DNA of 64,000 nt from CAWHBO01 sp963827735 (GTDB taxonomy: Bacteria > Patescibacteriota > Patescibacteriia > Patescibacteriales > UBA12075). Positions 52,499 through 63,205 of this stretch are shown here, one piece after another; position 1 is the stretch's first letter, and every line of letters starts with the position of its first letter. The position numbers and the translations under genes were made by a program. The stretch spans positions 186,001 through 250,000 of the forward strand of contig CAWHBO010000005.1 in NCBI GenBank assembly GCA_963827735.1, read 5' to 3'. The notes below the pieces were generated by a model. The model did no database searches, had not been told where the DNA came from, and was given only the letters and a program-made list of their open reading frames with translations.

Positions 52499-52927
52499 GC
52501 GCTGACCTGGGCAAACGCGCTTCTGGAGATCGTTCGCCGGCGGCGTGTCGCATTTCTAGTCTCAGTGAGCAGCCCTGAATCGCATGCCGCCGCGCGAATA
52601 ACAGCAGGTCCGAAGGCTTGCAAGGTCGGCAAAGCTGCCCCTCGTCCGCTCCGAAAGCGGACGGCTCGGCGTGCACCCGCGTACATAGGCGTCTGCATGG
52701 GCACGTCGTGGTTGAAGTGCACTTGCTGCCACCGGCGGCTCTCCGGGTCGCAGCCGGGCGGAGCGGCCACCCCCCGCACCCGGTCACGTCGTGCTGCAAG
52801 GTGGCCAGGACCAGGCTGGTCGCGGTCAGCGCCACCCCGGTCTGGACGGCCGACGATTCCCGACGGCGATCGTCAGGATGCCGCTGCGGCTGAAGGCGGC
52901 CCAGCCCGACACGGAAAGCGCGTTGCC

Positions 52928-53464
52928 ACCGAGCCGTTCACCGCCAGCACGCCCGCCCCGCCCGCGGTCGTGGCCGCGCCATGCACGCCGTTCCCGCTGC
53001 CCGTCCAGCAGCCGTACGACATCCAGCGGCCGCAGCCGCAGCCGACCGACCCGCTCACCCAGGCGGTCGCCGAGCCGTTCGACCTGGCCTACGAGGTGCT
53101 GCTCCAGGTGCTGACCCGGTTCTTCACCCACACCGATGAGACCGATGAGCAGCTGGACGCGCTGGTCAACGCCGCGTTCGGCATCATGACCGGGCTCTTG
53201 AAACCGCTGGGCACCGCGCTGACCCGGCTGCCGATGGGGCCGGAGAGCCCCGATCACACGGCTGGCCCGTCGTTTCAGATGTTCTACCAGATGGGGAACT
53301 TCGTGCCGTGGCGCGAGGCGGCCTGGGTGCTGCTGGCCGAACGGGCGGCCGTGCTCGCCCCGCGAATGCGCCGGCTGGCGCCGCCCACGACCGTGGTCCC
53401 GCCGCAGCAGGCCAGCCCGCCACGGCCGCCGCCGGGATCGCGAAAGAGGTGGCCGGGCACGTAA
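52928..53464 (+). pseudogene. C-terminal part of a ferritin-like domain protein
   Basis: The plus-strand frame reads PFDLAYEVLLQVLTRFFTHT, DETDEQLDALVNAAFGIMTG, LKPLGTALTRLPMGPESPDH, TAGPSFQMFYQMGNFVPWRE and AAWVLLAERAAVLA. This block resembles the C-terminal half of the actinobacterial ferritin-like proteins found with VioB-type enzymes, where the DETDEQ and TAGPSFQ stretches are conserved. The N-terminal half with the iron ligands is absent and the sequence upstream is not homologous, so only a fragment remains. Identification is from memory of the motif pattern and is moderate at best. Confidence 0.4.
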
Positions 53465-54165
53465 CGCCGCGCGCGGCCCGCCTGAGGCAGCCGTCCCGGT
53501 AACGGGCGGCCGCCTATCGTCCAGCTCTGTGCCGAGGTGCGGGCTACATGACGACACTTCGCTCAGCTGGCACAGTCGGTCACGGTGCACGTCAGCGAGC
53601 CCACATTCACGGATGAGAGCGTCAACCGGAACCGCGTGATCTGGCGGGTTTTTGCTGCCAGTGGGCGACGAGGACCTGGTAGGCACGCTCGGAGCGCTGG
53701 GCAGCGCGGCTTCCTCGTGTCGTCGCTGCTTGTCGTTGTATGCCGCGCCGGGCTGGCCGTAGTTGCTGCGGCGTGATGGTGCTCGCCGGCGGCGAGCTCG
53801 AGCTTGCGCCGTTTGTGGGTGACCAGGCCGGGCCGGGCCGTTGACACCCTCTAGATTGGTGGCCCATTCGGGGTGTACGGCGTGTCATCCGCGGCGGTCG
53901 CCGGCGTCGCTGTGGGCCGCTTTTGCTTTGCCGTATGACATTGTCAATCTCGGGGATCCAATGACAGACCTGCAGTGTCTTCTTGCTTGCCCAAGTTCGG
54001 ACGCGCCGACCGGTGCGCAGCACGCTGAGAGCTGCGGCGGCGAACAAGATCGCGGCGATCGCGGACGGCACGCTGAGAAGCCCCTGCTCGATCATGTGTA
54101 CCAGCATTTTCCGCGGGCCTGGCGCATGCGGCCAGGTCGCCGCCGCTTGGTCGATGCCTTTTGGC
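53465..54165. other. No supported gene; a possible minus-strand membrane fragment
   Basis: On the minus strand from 54107 a reading begins MLVHMIEQGLLSVPSAIAAI then LFAAAALSVLRTGRRVRTW, a plausible membrane helix, but it decays into Arg/Pro-rich noise after about 60 residues. Confidence 0.25.
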
Positions 54166-54423
54166 CTAGTCGATAAAGGCCGGAACGCGTAACCTCAGGG
54201 CATGCTCGCCACCCGTCCGCCTGGGGAGCCTATCCCGCTGCCCCTTCCAGACGACGATGACGACGACGATCACGGCAGCGGCGACAACGGCGATGACGAC
54301 AACGACCAGAAGCACTAGCAGTTGCGAGAAGGACCGTGTGGGCGACCTATTTAAAGCTCTCTCAACTGGCTTCGCCAGGTTCGTCTTCGCCTGGGTGACG
54401 CCATCGCTGGTGACGGTCGGCAT
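54166..54423 (-). CDS. Possible small single-pass membrane protein
   Basis: The minus-strand frame from the ATG at 54423 has GAGGAAG 10 bases upstream, a hydrophilic start (MPTVTSDGVTQAKTNLAK), and a hydrophobic segment of Val, Ile and Ala (LLVLLVVVVIAVVAAAVIVV). The plus strand here is a GATGACGAC-type simple repeat, so the hydrophobic run might be only the shadow of low-complexity DNA. Weak call. Confidence 0.3.
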   Translation of the reverse strand: MPTVTSDGVTQAKTNLAKPVERALNRSPTRSFSQLLVLLVVVVIAVVAAAVIVVVIVVWKGQRDRLPRRTGGEHALRLRVPAFID

Positions 54424-54476
54424 CTTCGCTGATCTTCCTCTGGCCGGACGTTGAGAGCACTAGACCCTTCAGGCCT

Positions 54477-55299
54477 ATGTCCCATGTGACCAGCGAAGGT
54501 GCGGCCGCAGCGGCGATCATCTTCACGTTCTCGGTGATAGTGCTCGCAGTGGCTTTGCCTATGCTTCGCTACCGATTTACCGGATCCTCGAAGGCTATTC
54601 CTGCGGGATTCTTGCAGCGCCCTCTGTTGCGACGGCAATTGCGCGAGTTCGCCAAAGTGCGTGCGCTTGAGCGTCGCTACGCTACCACGGAAGGATGCCG
54701 ACTGGAGTGACGATCGACGACTTCCGGCGCTTTCCGGAATCGGCGAATATCGTCCGGCCTACGAGGCTCGGGAATGCTTCTGACTGCAATGGAGAGCTGG
54801 GCGAGTGAGCGCTATCGCCTCGACTCGCTCCTTATGTGGCACGAACTGCAGGGCGTTTCGCGCGACAGCGTACGCCGCGGTACCGATGAAGGGCGCGCTC
54901 CGGTCGATTTCTTCGTCAGTTCGATAGCGCACATGGCATTGCTCTTGATCGCTAGCCTCCTCATCGCAGCCCTAATGCCGCAAGCCAGGGTCCGTGCTGT
55001 GGTGATTGCAGCCACTGCGCTGCTCGTCATACCGGCGAGCTACCGCCTAGCGGTCAAAAACATGGTCGACTGGGCCCAGAGTGTCAAGGCAATTGGTAAA
55101 CCTGGGCAGGGCAGATCTGGCAGACGCACTGGGGCTGCGTATTCCCGCGAGGCTAGAAGACGAGCGAAGGATGTGGCTGCTGCATTATTGGGCCGTCGAA
55201 CTGAACCAATCGAAGTACCGAGAGAGATACAACCGGTACCGGCGGCCGACGGCGGAAACACTACACGTGCACGGGAGTGGTGTATGGGGTAGTGGCTGA
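54477..55299 (+). pseudogene. Membrane protein, two or more frameshifts
   Basis: Frame 1: MSHVTSEGAAAAAIIFTFSV, IVLAVALPMLRYRFTGSS, REFAKVRALERRYA. Frame 2 (54774 onwards): MESWASERYRLDSLLMWHEL, ASLLIAALMPQARVRAVVIA. Frame 3 (about 55,095 on): NLGRADLADALGLRIPARLE, MWLLHYWAVELNQSKYRERY. Two or three membrane helices are visible and the rest is soluble. No family recognised. It is convergent with the broken minus-strand gene that follows. Confidence 0.4.
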
Positions 55300-56377
55300 T
55301 CCTACTGAGGCAGTCGCTTTGTGATTGCTTGAAGTGCTCAGACCGCAACGAAGGAAACCGAAATAGCGGCACGGACGGTGGCCGCCGAGGATTCCGCAAT
55401 TCTAGGTGCAGGCTAACGTCGAGCACCCCGGTCGATCTGCAGCTATCCCGAAGGCCGGCGTTTAGGCGCTGCGTGCTTGCTGCTCGCCGTGCGGCGCGCA
55501 GGTCGCGATTTCGCGATATCTTCGCAGTCGGCCAGATCGGCTCTCGCATCGGGTCATTGTCGGAGAGGATCCGGGAGAGCAGCCGCGGTGTCAGCGACGC
55601 CCGGATGAGGTCGCCAGCCTGCGTTGCCATAGGCGCGAGGTAGGGCTCGATGACGTCGAATTGACGGGACAGTCGCGTCGACTCCTGCCCCGCGCGCCTG
55701 TGCCGCTCGCCGAGCAGAATTACCACGCAAGCTGCGGTCAGCGACATCATCCATGCAACCAGGTATGCAGAGAAAACCGGCCAGACCGAGGGCTGATGCT
55801 CAGCGCCCTGGTGGTTCAGCGAGCCTATCTGGACGAGCCCAGCTATCACGATGCCGAATGCCGAGACTACGAGCACGGTAGCTACAGAGAAGTAGACGGT
55901 TGCGGCCCGCCGGTCGCGCTGAGCATCGCGGGCATATTCCGTTGCGACGTCGGCGAGTTTCGAGGCTTGCGCGGCTCATTGATTTGGGCCAGCGCTCGAG
56001 CAGGAGGAGGTCTGCGACTGCCGCGCGCTGAGGCTGGCAAGCAGTTGATCAGCGAGTACGTCCAGAGTCCGGAATTCGGGAACCGCAACGGGTGGCCGAC
56101 CGGGCTCGGAAAGTACTGCAAGGTAATCAGCGCAGTTTGCGAGTTGCTCGTCGAGCGCTGAGAGCCGCTTGCTCCACGGCACGTCGAGTCTTGGCCCGAG
56201 CCTGGTGGACAGGTCGCTGACGACGTCACAGACGACGCTCAGCTTTTCCACAAGCTCGGATTGCCCTGCGGTGCTGATGATAAAAGAAGCGGTGAGTGAG
56301 CCCTGCAGCCGAGACGCAGAGGAGGCGAGGCTGCTGGCCCGGCCGGATGCCTGCATCGCACGTGACCTCACGCCCAA
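55300..56377 (-). pseudogene. Minus-strand helical membrane protein, frameshifted
   Basis: From 56377: MGVRSRAMQASGRASSLASS, STAGQSELVEKLSVVCDVVS, RLSALDEQLANCADYLAVLS, EFRTLDVLADQLLASLSARQ. Near 55,990 the frame shifts to QASKLADVATEYARDAQRDR then AATVYFSVATVLVVSAFGIV and WPVFSAYLVAWMMSLTAACV, two membrane helices, followed by QFDVIEPYLAPMATQAGDL. The likely layout is a long cytoplasmic helical part followed by two membrane helices. The C-terminal end is uncertain. Family unknown. Confidence 0.4.
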
Positions 56378-57337
56378 AGGTTACGTGCTGGCTATTCGCG
56401 AAGAAGGCTGACATGCCGGACGGGACCGCCTCCGGCTAGCCTGGGCTGACGTCAAACCCGTGATCTTGACTCGTTGACGTCAATCCTGCGGGCCGACCGG
56501 TTCTCCAGCACTGAGCTCTGGCCGCGGCGCCCCCCATTACTCGATGTAAGCGCGCTCGGCAAGGGCAAGCGCATCGGTAGGGGCGGTCGTTGCCCGCGGC
56601 GTCAGAATCGGCACGCGCCGCGCGCGCTGCGGCCGCGCCCGGCGGCACCTCACAGATCGACCAGTTAAGTGCCGCCCAGGTGGCCACACCGTCGCCTTGG
56701 CGCTGAGTACCGAACGAGCCGTATTTGCGCGTCGAGCTGGGAGCCGCCGATCACGGCGCGGATGTCGGCGGGCTGCGGTTGGCCGTTCCGCCTGGCGCGC
56801 CGGCTGCGATCGGCGGACTTGCCGAGCCTCTGATGGCGGCGGCCGGCGGCTGGGGGCTGGCGGGCGGGCTGCTGGCATCCCGGGGGCGTCACGCGCCCGC
56901 TTCGGGCTCCGCGCGCGGTCGCCGCTCCGTCTGGCGAGCATGCCGCGGCTGGCGGAGGATGCGCGAGTCGTAGCTCGATCTCGACCTCGCGGCCTGCCTG
57001 GCGCTGGTCGGCTGCGAACCAGCGCGCCACCTGGTAATCGAACCACCCGAGCACCGCGCCGCTGCCGGCGTCGCGGACATACCAGCGGTAGCCTGGCTCT
57101 GGTTGTCTGCGGATCATGTACGTGTTCACGGCACCGGACCCTGGCTCCGCTTAGGGAGCCTGCCCGGGCGGCGCTCCAGCGTCCCCGGCTGGCGCGGTCC
57201 AGGTCCCCGGGACCGAGGGCGTAGTCTCATTTCTAGTCTCGTTTACCTGCGTACACGGGCGTCGATCACGCAGTCCACGGCCAGCCGCTGAGCACGGCGA
57301 ACGACCCAGCTCACCGGCCGTAGACGGTCATCCTTGC
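56378..57337. other. Mostly non-coding; possible start of a minus-strand gene at 57129
   Basis: From the minus-strand ATG at 57129, MNTYMIRRQPEPGYRWYVRD then AGSGAVLGWFDYQVARWFAA is protein-like for about 60 residues before decaying. Nothing else is supported. Confidence 0.3.
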
Positions 57338-57383
57338 TCCTGAAAAGCGGAAGGCCGGCGGTTCGATCCGCCCCGCACCCACC
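57338..57383 (+). repeat. Degraded tRNA-Phe 3' half
   Basis: CTCCTGAAAAGCGGAAGG, then GGCGGTTCGATCCGCC with one base lost from the T-arm. The acceptor strand is changed (CCGCACCCACC). Another copy of the 52455 attachment remnant. Confidence 0.5.
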
Positions 57384-57991
57384 TGTGACCTGCCATAACG
57401 CGCTGGATGATCTTTATGCACCACCAGAGGCTAGGGACGGGGAGTGAGCAGGCAGGACGACCTGGTTGGCCGCGTCTAGATGGCGATTCTCAATCCCAGA
57501 GGCGGAAGGTCGGAGACGCGATCCGAGCCCCGACCACCAGCTCAGAGGGCAATTGATCTTCGAGAAGATCAAGTCTGATCCCAAAATGGTCCCACCGGTG
57601 CAGCGGGAGATGTCATATGCCTGAGCTGGCAGGCACCCGTCGCGGTCACGTCGGCCTCGATGATCCGGACGCTGAGTCCGTCCACGCAGGACATGGCGGA
57701 ACCGTCGGCAGGTGGGCGGCGACCTGCGGGTTGCGGCAACACGGGGCCGAGGCCAGCACCTTCGCCCCGGCACGGCTGATCTTGGCGAAGAACCCGGTGG
57801 CGAGCGAAGGCCCGGTCCAGCAGGACCAACATGCCCGGCTGCAGCTCCTGCGCTGTTGGGTCGCGTGGCCGCTCTTCCGGGACAGCTGGAGCGCAACGTC
57901 TTCGGTCGGCGTGTCCGAGCCGCGGCCGGCAGCCTGCAGGACGGCCTGCCGGTACCGTGCGAGCAGGCCTATCGCAGTCACGGAGGTCGAG

Positions 57992-58320
57992 ATGGCGACT
58001 AGGACAACCATCACGCTCGAAGACGACATCAACGGCGGTCCCGCAGAGGAGACTCTGCAGTTCCGCCTCGGCACCGCGGAATACGAGATTGACCTGAATG
58101 CCAAGAACGCCCGCAGGTTCCGCGCCCAGATGGCCCCGTTCATCGACCACGCCCGCAAAGCAGGCCGCAGACAGCGCCGGGGGCACGTCCCGCCTCCGCG
58201 CGTGAGCACAGCGCCGACATCCGGGCCTGGGCGAAAGCGCACGACATCCAGGTCAGCGACCGCGGGCGCATCCCGGCCAGTGTCATCGAACAGTACGAAA
58301 CACGCACGACCGAGCGCTGA
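57992..58320 (+). pseudogene. lsr2: Lsr2 nucleoid protein, frameshifted
   Basis: It starts MATRTTITLEDDINGGPAEE, then LGTAEYEIDLNAKNARRFRA and QMAPFIDHARKAG, the N-terminal dimerisation domain of Lsr2. Near 58,195 the frame shifts; the continuation is SADIRAWAKAHDIQVSDRGR then IPASVIEQYETRTTER, the C-terminal DNA-binding domain with its RGR AT-hook-like motif. Lsr2 is the actinobacterial H-NS analogue that silences AT-rich foreign DNA. GAGGTCGAG precedes the ATG. A second damaged copy lies 0.9 kb downstream. Confidence 0.75.
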
Positions 58321-59142
58321 CCGTTACCGATACCGACTTGACCACGAGATGTAACCTCGCTCGTCGAGCGGGCGACGGCCGGTGGCTCCTCCCTGCCGAT
58401 TCTCTCGAGCGAACTTTGTGCGTCCACGACGTCGTTTCTCTCGGCGTGTCGGCTCGTCGTGGACCCGTTCTCTGGAGCCACGTCCTTGACGTGAGAAGCC
58501 GCGACTGTCCTTTCGTCGCTGCGCTTTTGACGTTCGAGGCCTTCGACAGGAGCTTGGTCATGGACATGTCCACGACGCAGAGTTGCCGGAACCCCTAGCG
58601 ACCTCGCCGTGCGACTTCCTGCCGAATCTGTATTTAGGCTGTCGATCCGCTGCGAAATGGTTCGAGTACAGAACGGCACTTCTGTGGGTGTTGCCGCGAT
58701 GCGGATCCCGGCCAGCTGGTTGGACGGTTTGGCATCCGGATCCCGGCCGTTCTGAGTGCCCGGCGCGACGAGGGGCCCCGCGAGCGGCCAGTCACCCAGC
58801 TGGCCGCGGGTTCCGCGCGGCCGACGTCGCGGGCTGCGGCGTGCCTGTCAGTGCCGGGCTTGCGGGGTGCTATCCGGCTTGGGTGACGAATCCCTGGCGG
58901 TGACCGGGACGGCCGCGGCAGGCCGGCCGCGGCGGCGCAGTGGCCCGCAGAGGGGCATGATAGCGAGCCGACCTCGGCGGACCCGCCCGCGTTTGGGCCC
59001 TGAGGCCGGGCACCGGGATCGCCGTGCCCCACCCGCCGTTCCGCTCGACGGCCACGAACCCCTGGCGGTGACGGGAGCGGTCGGTGTAGTACCCGCCGGC
59101 TCTGCCGCGCTGCCGCGCGCCAAGCCGAGGTCCATTTTTCGG
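58321..59142. other. Between the two lsr2 copies, no supported gene
   Basis: Around 58,880 and 59,050 the phrase CCCTGGCGGTGACSGG is repeated. Otherwise only GC-bias reading frames on both strands. Confidence 0.3.
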
Positions 59143-59420
59143 GTCAGACAGTGCGATTCGGTTTCGAGGGCCCGACTACGAGATCGACCTGAGCACCACG
59201 AACGCCCGGGCCTTCCGGAACAAGCTCGCGCCGTTCATCGACCACGCCCGCAAGGCTGCCCGCGGGCGCACGCCTGCCTGCGCGGACATCGGCTGGCCGG
59301 CAGCGCAGCGGCGAAGTCCGGGCATGGGCCAACGACCACGGCATCACGGTGAACGCCCGCGGCCGGATCCCGGCCAGCGTCTTGGAGCAGTACCGGGCCG
59401 CCACCGGCCAAGGACACTGA
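59143..59420 (+). pseudogene. Second Lsr2-like gene, degraded
   Basis: Joining frames gives QTVRFGF, then DYEIDLSTTNARAFRNKLAP and FIDHARKAARGR, followed after a shift by EVRAWANDHGITVNARGRIP and ASVLEQYRAATGQGH to a TGA at 59420. The N-terminal 20 residues and start codon are not visible. At least two shifts are needed (near 59,170 and 59,285). The C-terminal RGR motif is kept. It is a paralogue of the copy at 57992. Confidence 0.6.
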
Positions 59421-59626
59421 ACCGGCGAAGGCCGCCAGCTGTGCACACCACATCAAGTGCCGTCGACGAAGCGTGAGCTGACGCCGCACCTGCCGTCGCG
59501 GGTACCGCCGAGTATGAATGCCTACCGCGTTCATAGGTATTTATGGCAGCCGTCGCGCATAGCGACCAGTTACGTGCCGGTGCCCTGTGGTTGCTCCCGG
59601 CCCGGGTTCGCCGTAACCCGGCGACG

Positions 59627-60899
59627 TCACGGTGGGTTCGCGACTAGACCCACGGAGACGCTTGTGCCCACCGGCACCACGGTCCCGCCTCCAGGCGACT
59701 GATTGCCGACCCAGTTCCCAGAGCCGTGTGTCGTCATATGGAGTTGAGCGGCCTGGACTCGCTCCCGAGCAAGAGCGACGCTCAGGTCGATGAGGTCAGG
59801 AACGGTCGTTGTCAGCGGCGGCGGTGGCGGCGGCGCCTGGGGGTCGAGCAGTGTCCACGGTCCCCAGCCATTGCTGGCTACGGTTTGCCATTTGTGGTAG
59901 ATATTCCCGTCGCCCGCCACCGCGAAGATTTCCAGGCGGCCGTCGCCATTTCTGGCGAGACCTGGCGCCGCGGCTATGAACCCGCCACCTTCGGCACCCT
60001 CATCTACCCAGTTAGACCAGCCGTTGCTGGCCGACGTTTGCCAGGCGTGATACATGTTGTGGTCGCCGCCCCTCAGGAACAGCTCCAGCCGCCCGTCCGC
60101 GCCTCGGAGCCACGACCGGATGGTCCAAGAAGCGCTCGTCGGGCGTCGAGGTCGCATCGAAGGAGTTCCAGCCTGACCAGGTCCCGACCGCGGTCTCCCA
60201 CTGGTGGTAGAGCCGGTTGTCCTGGCCGCGCACGAACAGTTCGAGCCGCCCGTCAGCGCTTCTGGCAAGCGCGGGCCTGTCGACTAGAGCGACGCCGGGA
60301 TTGCCGTACGCGTTCCAGCCGGAGTACGCACTGGACGGTGCTGTTTCGGCGGACATTCCACATGGAGCCGTGCGCGTCGATCGCGAAGACCTCGATCCGG
60401 CCGTCACCGCTGCAGGCGGCCGTGACAGGTCCGTAAAGCTCCGCGCCGCTCGGAGGTCCGTGGTCTTGCCAGCCCGACCAGCCGTTACTCCAGCCTCACC
60501 TGCCCGATCCGGTAGAGATGGCCGCTAGCCAGGAAGAGCTGAAGCCGACCGTCAGCGTCGGCGGCCACCCCCGGTGCGTAGACACCGCCGCCAGGCACTG
60601 AGGGCAGTGCGGTCCACGCCGACCAGCCGTTGCTCCAGGCTGTCTGGGACGCATAGCTCAACTGCGAGATCTCGTTCAGTACAGCCAGCGCGAGGGTCCC
60701 GTCGCCATTGGCTCCGACCGTCGCCGGCCGCCAGCTTCCCGGCAGACCCATGTCACACCAGCCGTACCAGTCGCTGCTGTTGCTCCACTGGGCCTGCCAG
60801 GCATGCCAGAGCCTGCCGGTCCTGCCGGCCGAACACAAACAGCTCCAGCCGACCGTCACCGCTGGGAGCGACGACGGGATCGCCATCGAATGGCTCCAT
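59627..60899 (-). pseudogene. Beta-propeller lectin-like repeats with a C-terminal PASTA domain, frameshifted
   Basis: The start at 60899 has GGAGGA 8 bases upstream. Joining four frames gives repeated units of the type DGRLELFVRGQDNRLYHQWE and NGWSAWTALPSVPGGG (about six copies), the PLL/tectonin-like sugar-binding propeller pattern. The last 60 residues (TVPDLIDLSVALARERVQAA, NQSPGGGTVVPVGTSVSVGL) form a PASTA domain, which in other proteins binds peptidoglycan or beta-lactams. No signal peptide is seen after the start. Shifts occur near 60,830, 60,480, 60,310 and 60,120. The protein probably binds sugars at the cell surface. Confidence 0.6.
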
Positions 60900-61009
60900 G
60901 ATCTGTCCTCCGCATGACAGCTGTCGCGATGCGCGAGCTTGCGAAGCTAATTGTGAGGGCACAGCTGCCATATGGCCACTCCCGCGCTAACGCCGGTCAG
61001 CCCAGACCT

Positions 61010-61205
61010 CGGCGGCGACTGCACGATCAGGCGGAGCTCGGCCGCCTGCTTCGGTCGTGAGCACATTGCCCTCGACCGTGGAGGAGAACCCGCACTGCGA
61101 AGACAGGCAGAGCTGGTCGAGCGGGACGAACCTGGCCGCCTCGTCGATACGCCGCTTCAGCGCGTCCGGGTCCTCGAGCTTGCCGGTCTTGGTCGTGACT
61201 ACGGC
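61010..61205 (-). pseudogene. C-terminal fragment of a cobalamin-independent methionine synthase-like protein
   Basis: The minus strand reads VVTTKTGKLEDPDALKRRID then EAARFVPLDQLCLSSQCGFS and STVEGNVLTTE. This is the C-terminal block of the MetE-like (UROD/MetE fold) family, with the zinc-binding Cys in LSSQCGF. The rest of the gene is missing on the right and the end is shifted, so only about 60 residues remain. Confidence 0.5.
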
Positions 61206-61322
61206 GAGGGGAGACCGGCTTGGGAGTGGCCGGGCTGACGGGGCAGGAATGACGGCCAGCAGGATCGGTCAGCGTCAAGCATCGACTGCGCGGCACGACC
61301 AACGCAAGCATCGGCGGCCGCC

Positions 61323-61366
61323 CGGATCGCCGATTCGGCGCTCTTCTAGGCTGTGGTCAGCTTCGG
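61323..61366. repeat. Flanking direct repeat of PadR module 2, left copy
   Basis: A 20-base identical core (starting CGGATCGCCGATTCGG) and a following diverged TGGTCAGCTTCG are shared with 63166-63205, so the PadR-HAAS module lies between two copies. Confidence 0.5.
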
Positions 61367-61495
61367 CTGGTCTGGGCCGCCCCGAATCCTCTGTTCGGCG
61401 TCGCCCGGGCGTGCTGCGCCGGCGTCGCCTGCGTGAGGGCCTGCTGGTCTGAGATGGAGCGGAGCCGGATCGCAACGACCGGAATCTTGCCGGGG

Positions 61496-61510
61496 TCTTG
61501 TGTCACAAGA
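61496..61510. promoter_or_regulatory. Candidate PadR operator (module 2)
   Basis: A perfect 15-base palindrome TCTTGTG-T-CACAAGA directly before the PadR start codons, where a self-repressor would bind. Confidence 0.55.
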
Positions 61511-61514
61511 TATC

Positions 61515-61890
61515 GTGTTGGGCGTGGCGGATGCCGAGCTGACGGAGCTCCGCAGGGGCGTGCTGGGGCCGTGCGTGCTGGCGCTGCTGGAGCAGCGGCC
61601 GCGGTTCGGGCTGGAACTGGTCCGTGACCTCGCGGGCGCCGGCGGCCTGCTGACCAGTGACGGCACGGTGTACCCGCTGCTGAACCGGCTCCGGGACGCG
61701 GGCCTGGTGACCAGCGAATGGCAGGTGGTCGAGGGCGAGCGGCCGCGCCGGTACTACTCGATCACTCAGGCGGGGACGGCGAGCCTGGCGGCATTCCGCG
61801 GCGAGTGGGCGCGGTTCGCCGCCACGGTCAGCCAGGTACTGCGCGAGGGTGCGGCGGAGCCGGCTGGGCGCCGCCAAGGGACGGCCGCGA
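61515..61890 (+). CDS. PadR-family transcriptional regulator (module 2)
   Basis: About 125 residues. GTG codons at 61500, 61515 and 61524 are all possible starts; 61500 lies inside the palindrome, so a later one is preferred. It reads VADAELTELRRGVLGPCVLA, then PRFGLELVRDLAGAGGLL, GTVYPLLNRLRDAGLVTSEW, RRYYSITQAGTASLAAFRGE, a complete PadR winged helix. The frame has no stop at the usual end and runs on into the following HAAS gene, so either a stop was lost by an indel or the two are fused. The operator-like palindrome overlaps the first start. Confidence 0.8.
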
Positions 61891-62057
61891 TGAACGACGC
61901 AGAGCTTGCGCATCGGCTGGTGGCCGGGTACCGTACGCGGTTCGGCGCGGCCGCGTGGATGCCCGCTGCGGGACATTCTCATTTGGCTGCACCGCGCCGC
62001 GCGGACGGTGACCCGGGTGGCAGCGGGTGCCTCGGGCGGATGGTACGGGAGGCGACC

Positions 62058-62957
62058 GTGATCGATGTGCTGGAGCATCCGCTGGTCGCGGGTTACCTGC
62101 GCGACCTCGACGCCGCGCTGGCGGGCCTCGGCGGCGGCGGCAGCGGAACTGTCCGAGCAGCTCCGGGCGCACCTGCTGGAAGCGCTGCCGCCCGATGCCG
62201 ATGAGGACACGGTGATGGCGGTGCTCGCCGCGCTGGGTCCGGCCCGGCTGGTCGCCGAGGCGGCGGCCGGACCGGCTTCCGGGCCGGGCCGCGGCCGGGC
62301 CCGGCCGGACCCGCCGCTGCGCCGGATGGCGGCCTGGGCCAGGCGGCAGCCGGCCCGCACCTGGCTGGCCGTCGCAGCGGTCACCATCGCGATCGGGCTA
62401 CCCGCGGGCACGCTGATCTTCTGGCAGGCCCAGCCGAGCCTGCAATGGGTGGGGTCATTCTCCTGGTGGAGCCAGGCCGATGGCGCCCGCGCGGTGACGA
62501 CCGAGGCGGCCGGGGCGACCCAGTACACGGTGCCGCTGCGGCCCGGCAAGATCCAGGGCTTCGCCATCTTCGTGTACAACCCCTCGGACCTGACCGAGTT
62601 CATCACCGGCAGCGCCGACCACATCAGCCCGGGCGCGCCGGTCCCGGCCGAGATCGGCGTGTCGACGACCGGCACCGTCCGGCAGTCGGGGAACCGCACG
62701 CGGTCAGCTACCGGACCGGCGGCCCCATCCCGCCGCACTCCTACCGGTGGGTCCGTGTGCTATGGCGGTCCGCTCACTGCTACCTGGAGGCCGCCGGGGG
62801 CTGGCAGGGGACCAGCGACCTGCAGCTGCGCGTCCGCGTCGGCTGGATCACCAGGACCGAGGACATCCCGCTGGCCGCTGAGGTCGCCGTCTCACCGAGC
62901 GCGGCCACCGTCCAAGCGGACAGGGCATACTGCCGGAACCGGCCACCGGGAGGCTGA
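62058..62957 (+). pseudogene. HAAS-domain membrane protein paired with PadR module 2, two frameshifts
   Basis: From a GTG at 62058 behind GGGAGGCG: VIDVLEHPLVAGYLRDLDAA, then a shift in a GGC repeat near 62,130 gives AAAELSEQLRAHLLEALP and EDTVMAVLAALGPARLVAEA, a HAAS signalling domain as found next to PadR regulators. A membrane helix (TWLAVAAVTIAIGLPAGTLI) and an extracellular part follow. A second shift near 62,690 leads to AVSYRTGGPIPPHSYRWVRV and the end at 62957. It is probably the target of the upstream PadR. Confidence 0.6.
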
Positions 62958-63165
62958 CCAGCAGCCGCCCGGGAGTACCCGCCGGCGCAACCGCGCCCAG
63001 ACCACCAGCATTCCGGCCGCCGTTCCTCTGGGTCTTAGAACACCGGAACGCCAACTCAGCGGCGGCGCATCGGCGCCGATCCTATCGTCGGCAAAGCCGC
63101 CGTCGGCCGCAACCACCAAGTCGACCGGCAATCACAGATCGTCACGCACCTGCGCGGAGCACTCG

Positions 63166-63205
63166 CGGATCGCCGATTCGGCGCTATTAGCCCTGGTCAG
63201 CTTCG
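63166..63205. repeat. Flanking direct repeat of PadR module 2, right copy
   Basis: Second copy of 61323-61366. The 300 bases after it (63,206-63,511) hold no supported gene. Confidence 0.5.

Noticed and set aside
52383..52835. Minus-strand proteins with SNRRPSAFQEALR and RDRTADLPLFRR
   Set aside because: These are classic false translations of the tRNA-Phe 3' half on the opposite strand.
54241..54320. Acidic Asp-repeat protein on the plus strand
   Set aside because: The GATGACGAC simple repeat gives Asp runs by composition alone and is interrupted by a stop within a few residues.
58140..58680. Minus-strand frame of 179 residues near the first lsr2
   Set aside because: Its left part is antisense to the C-terminus of lsr2 and the rest shows no motif or start signal.
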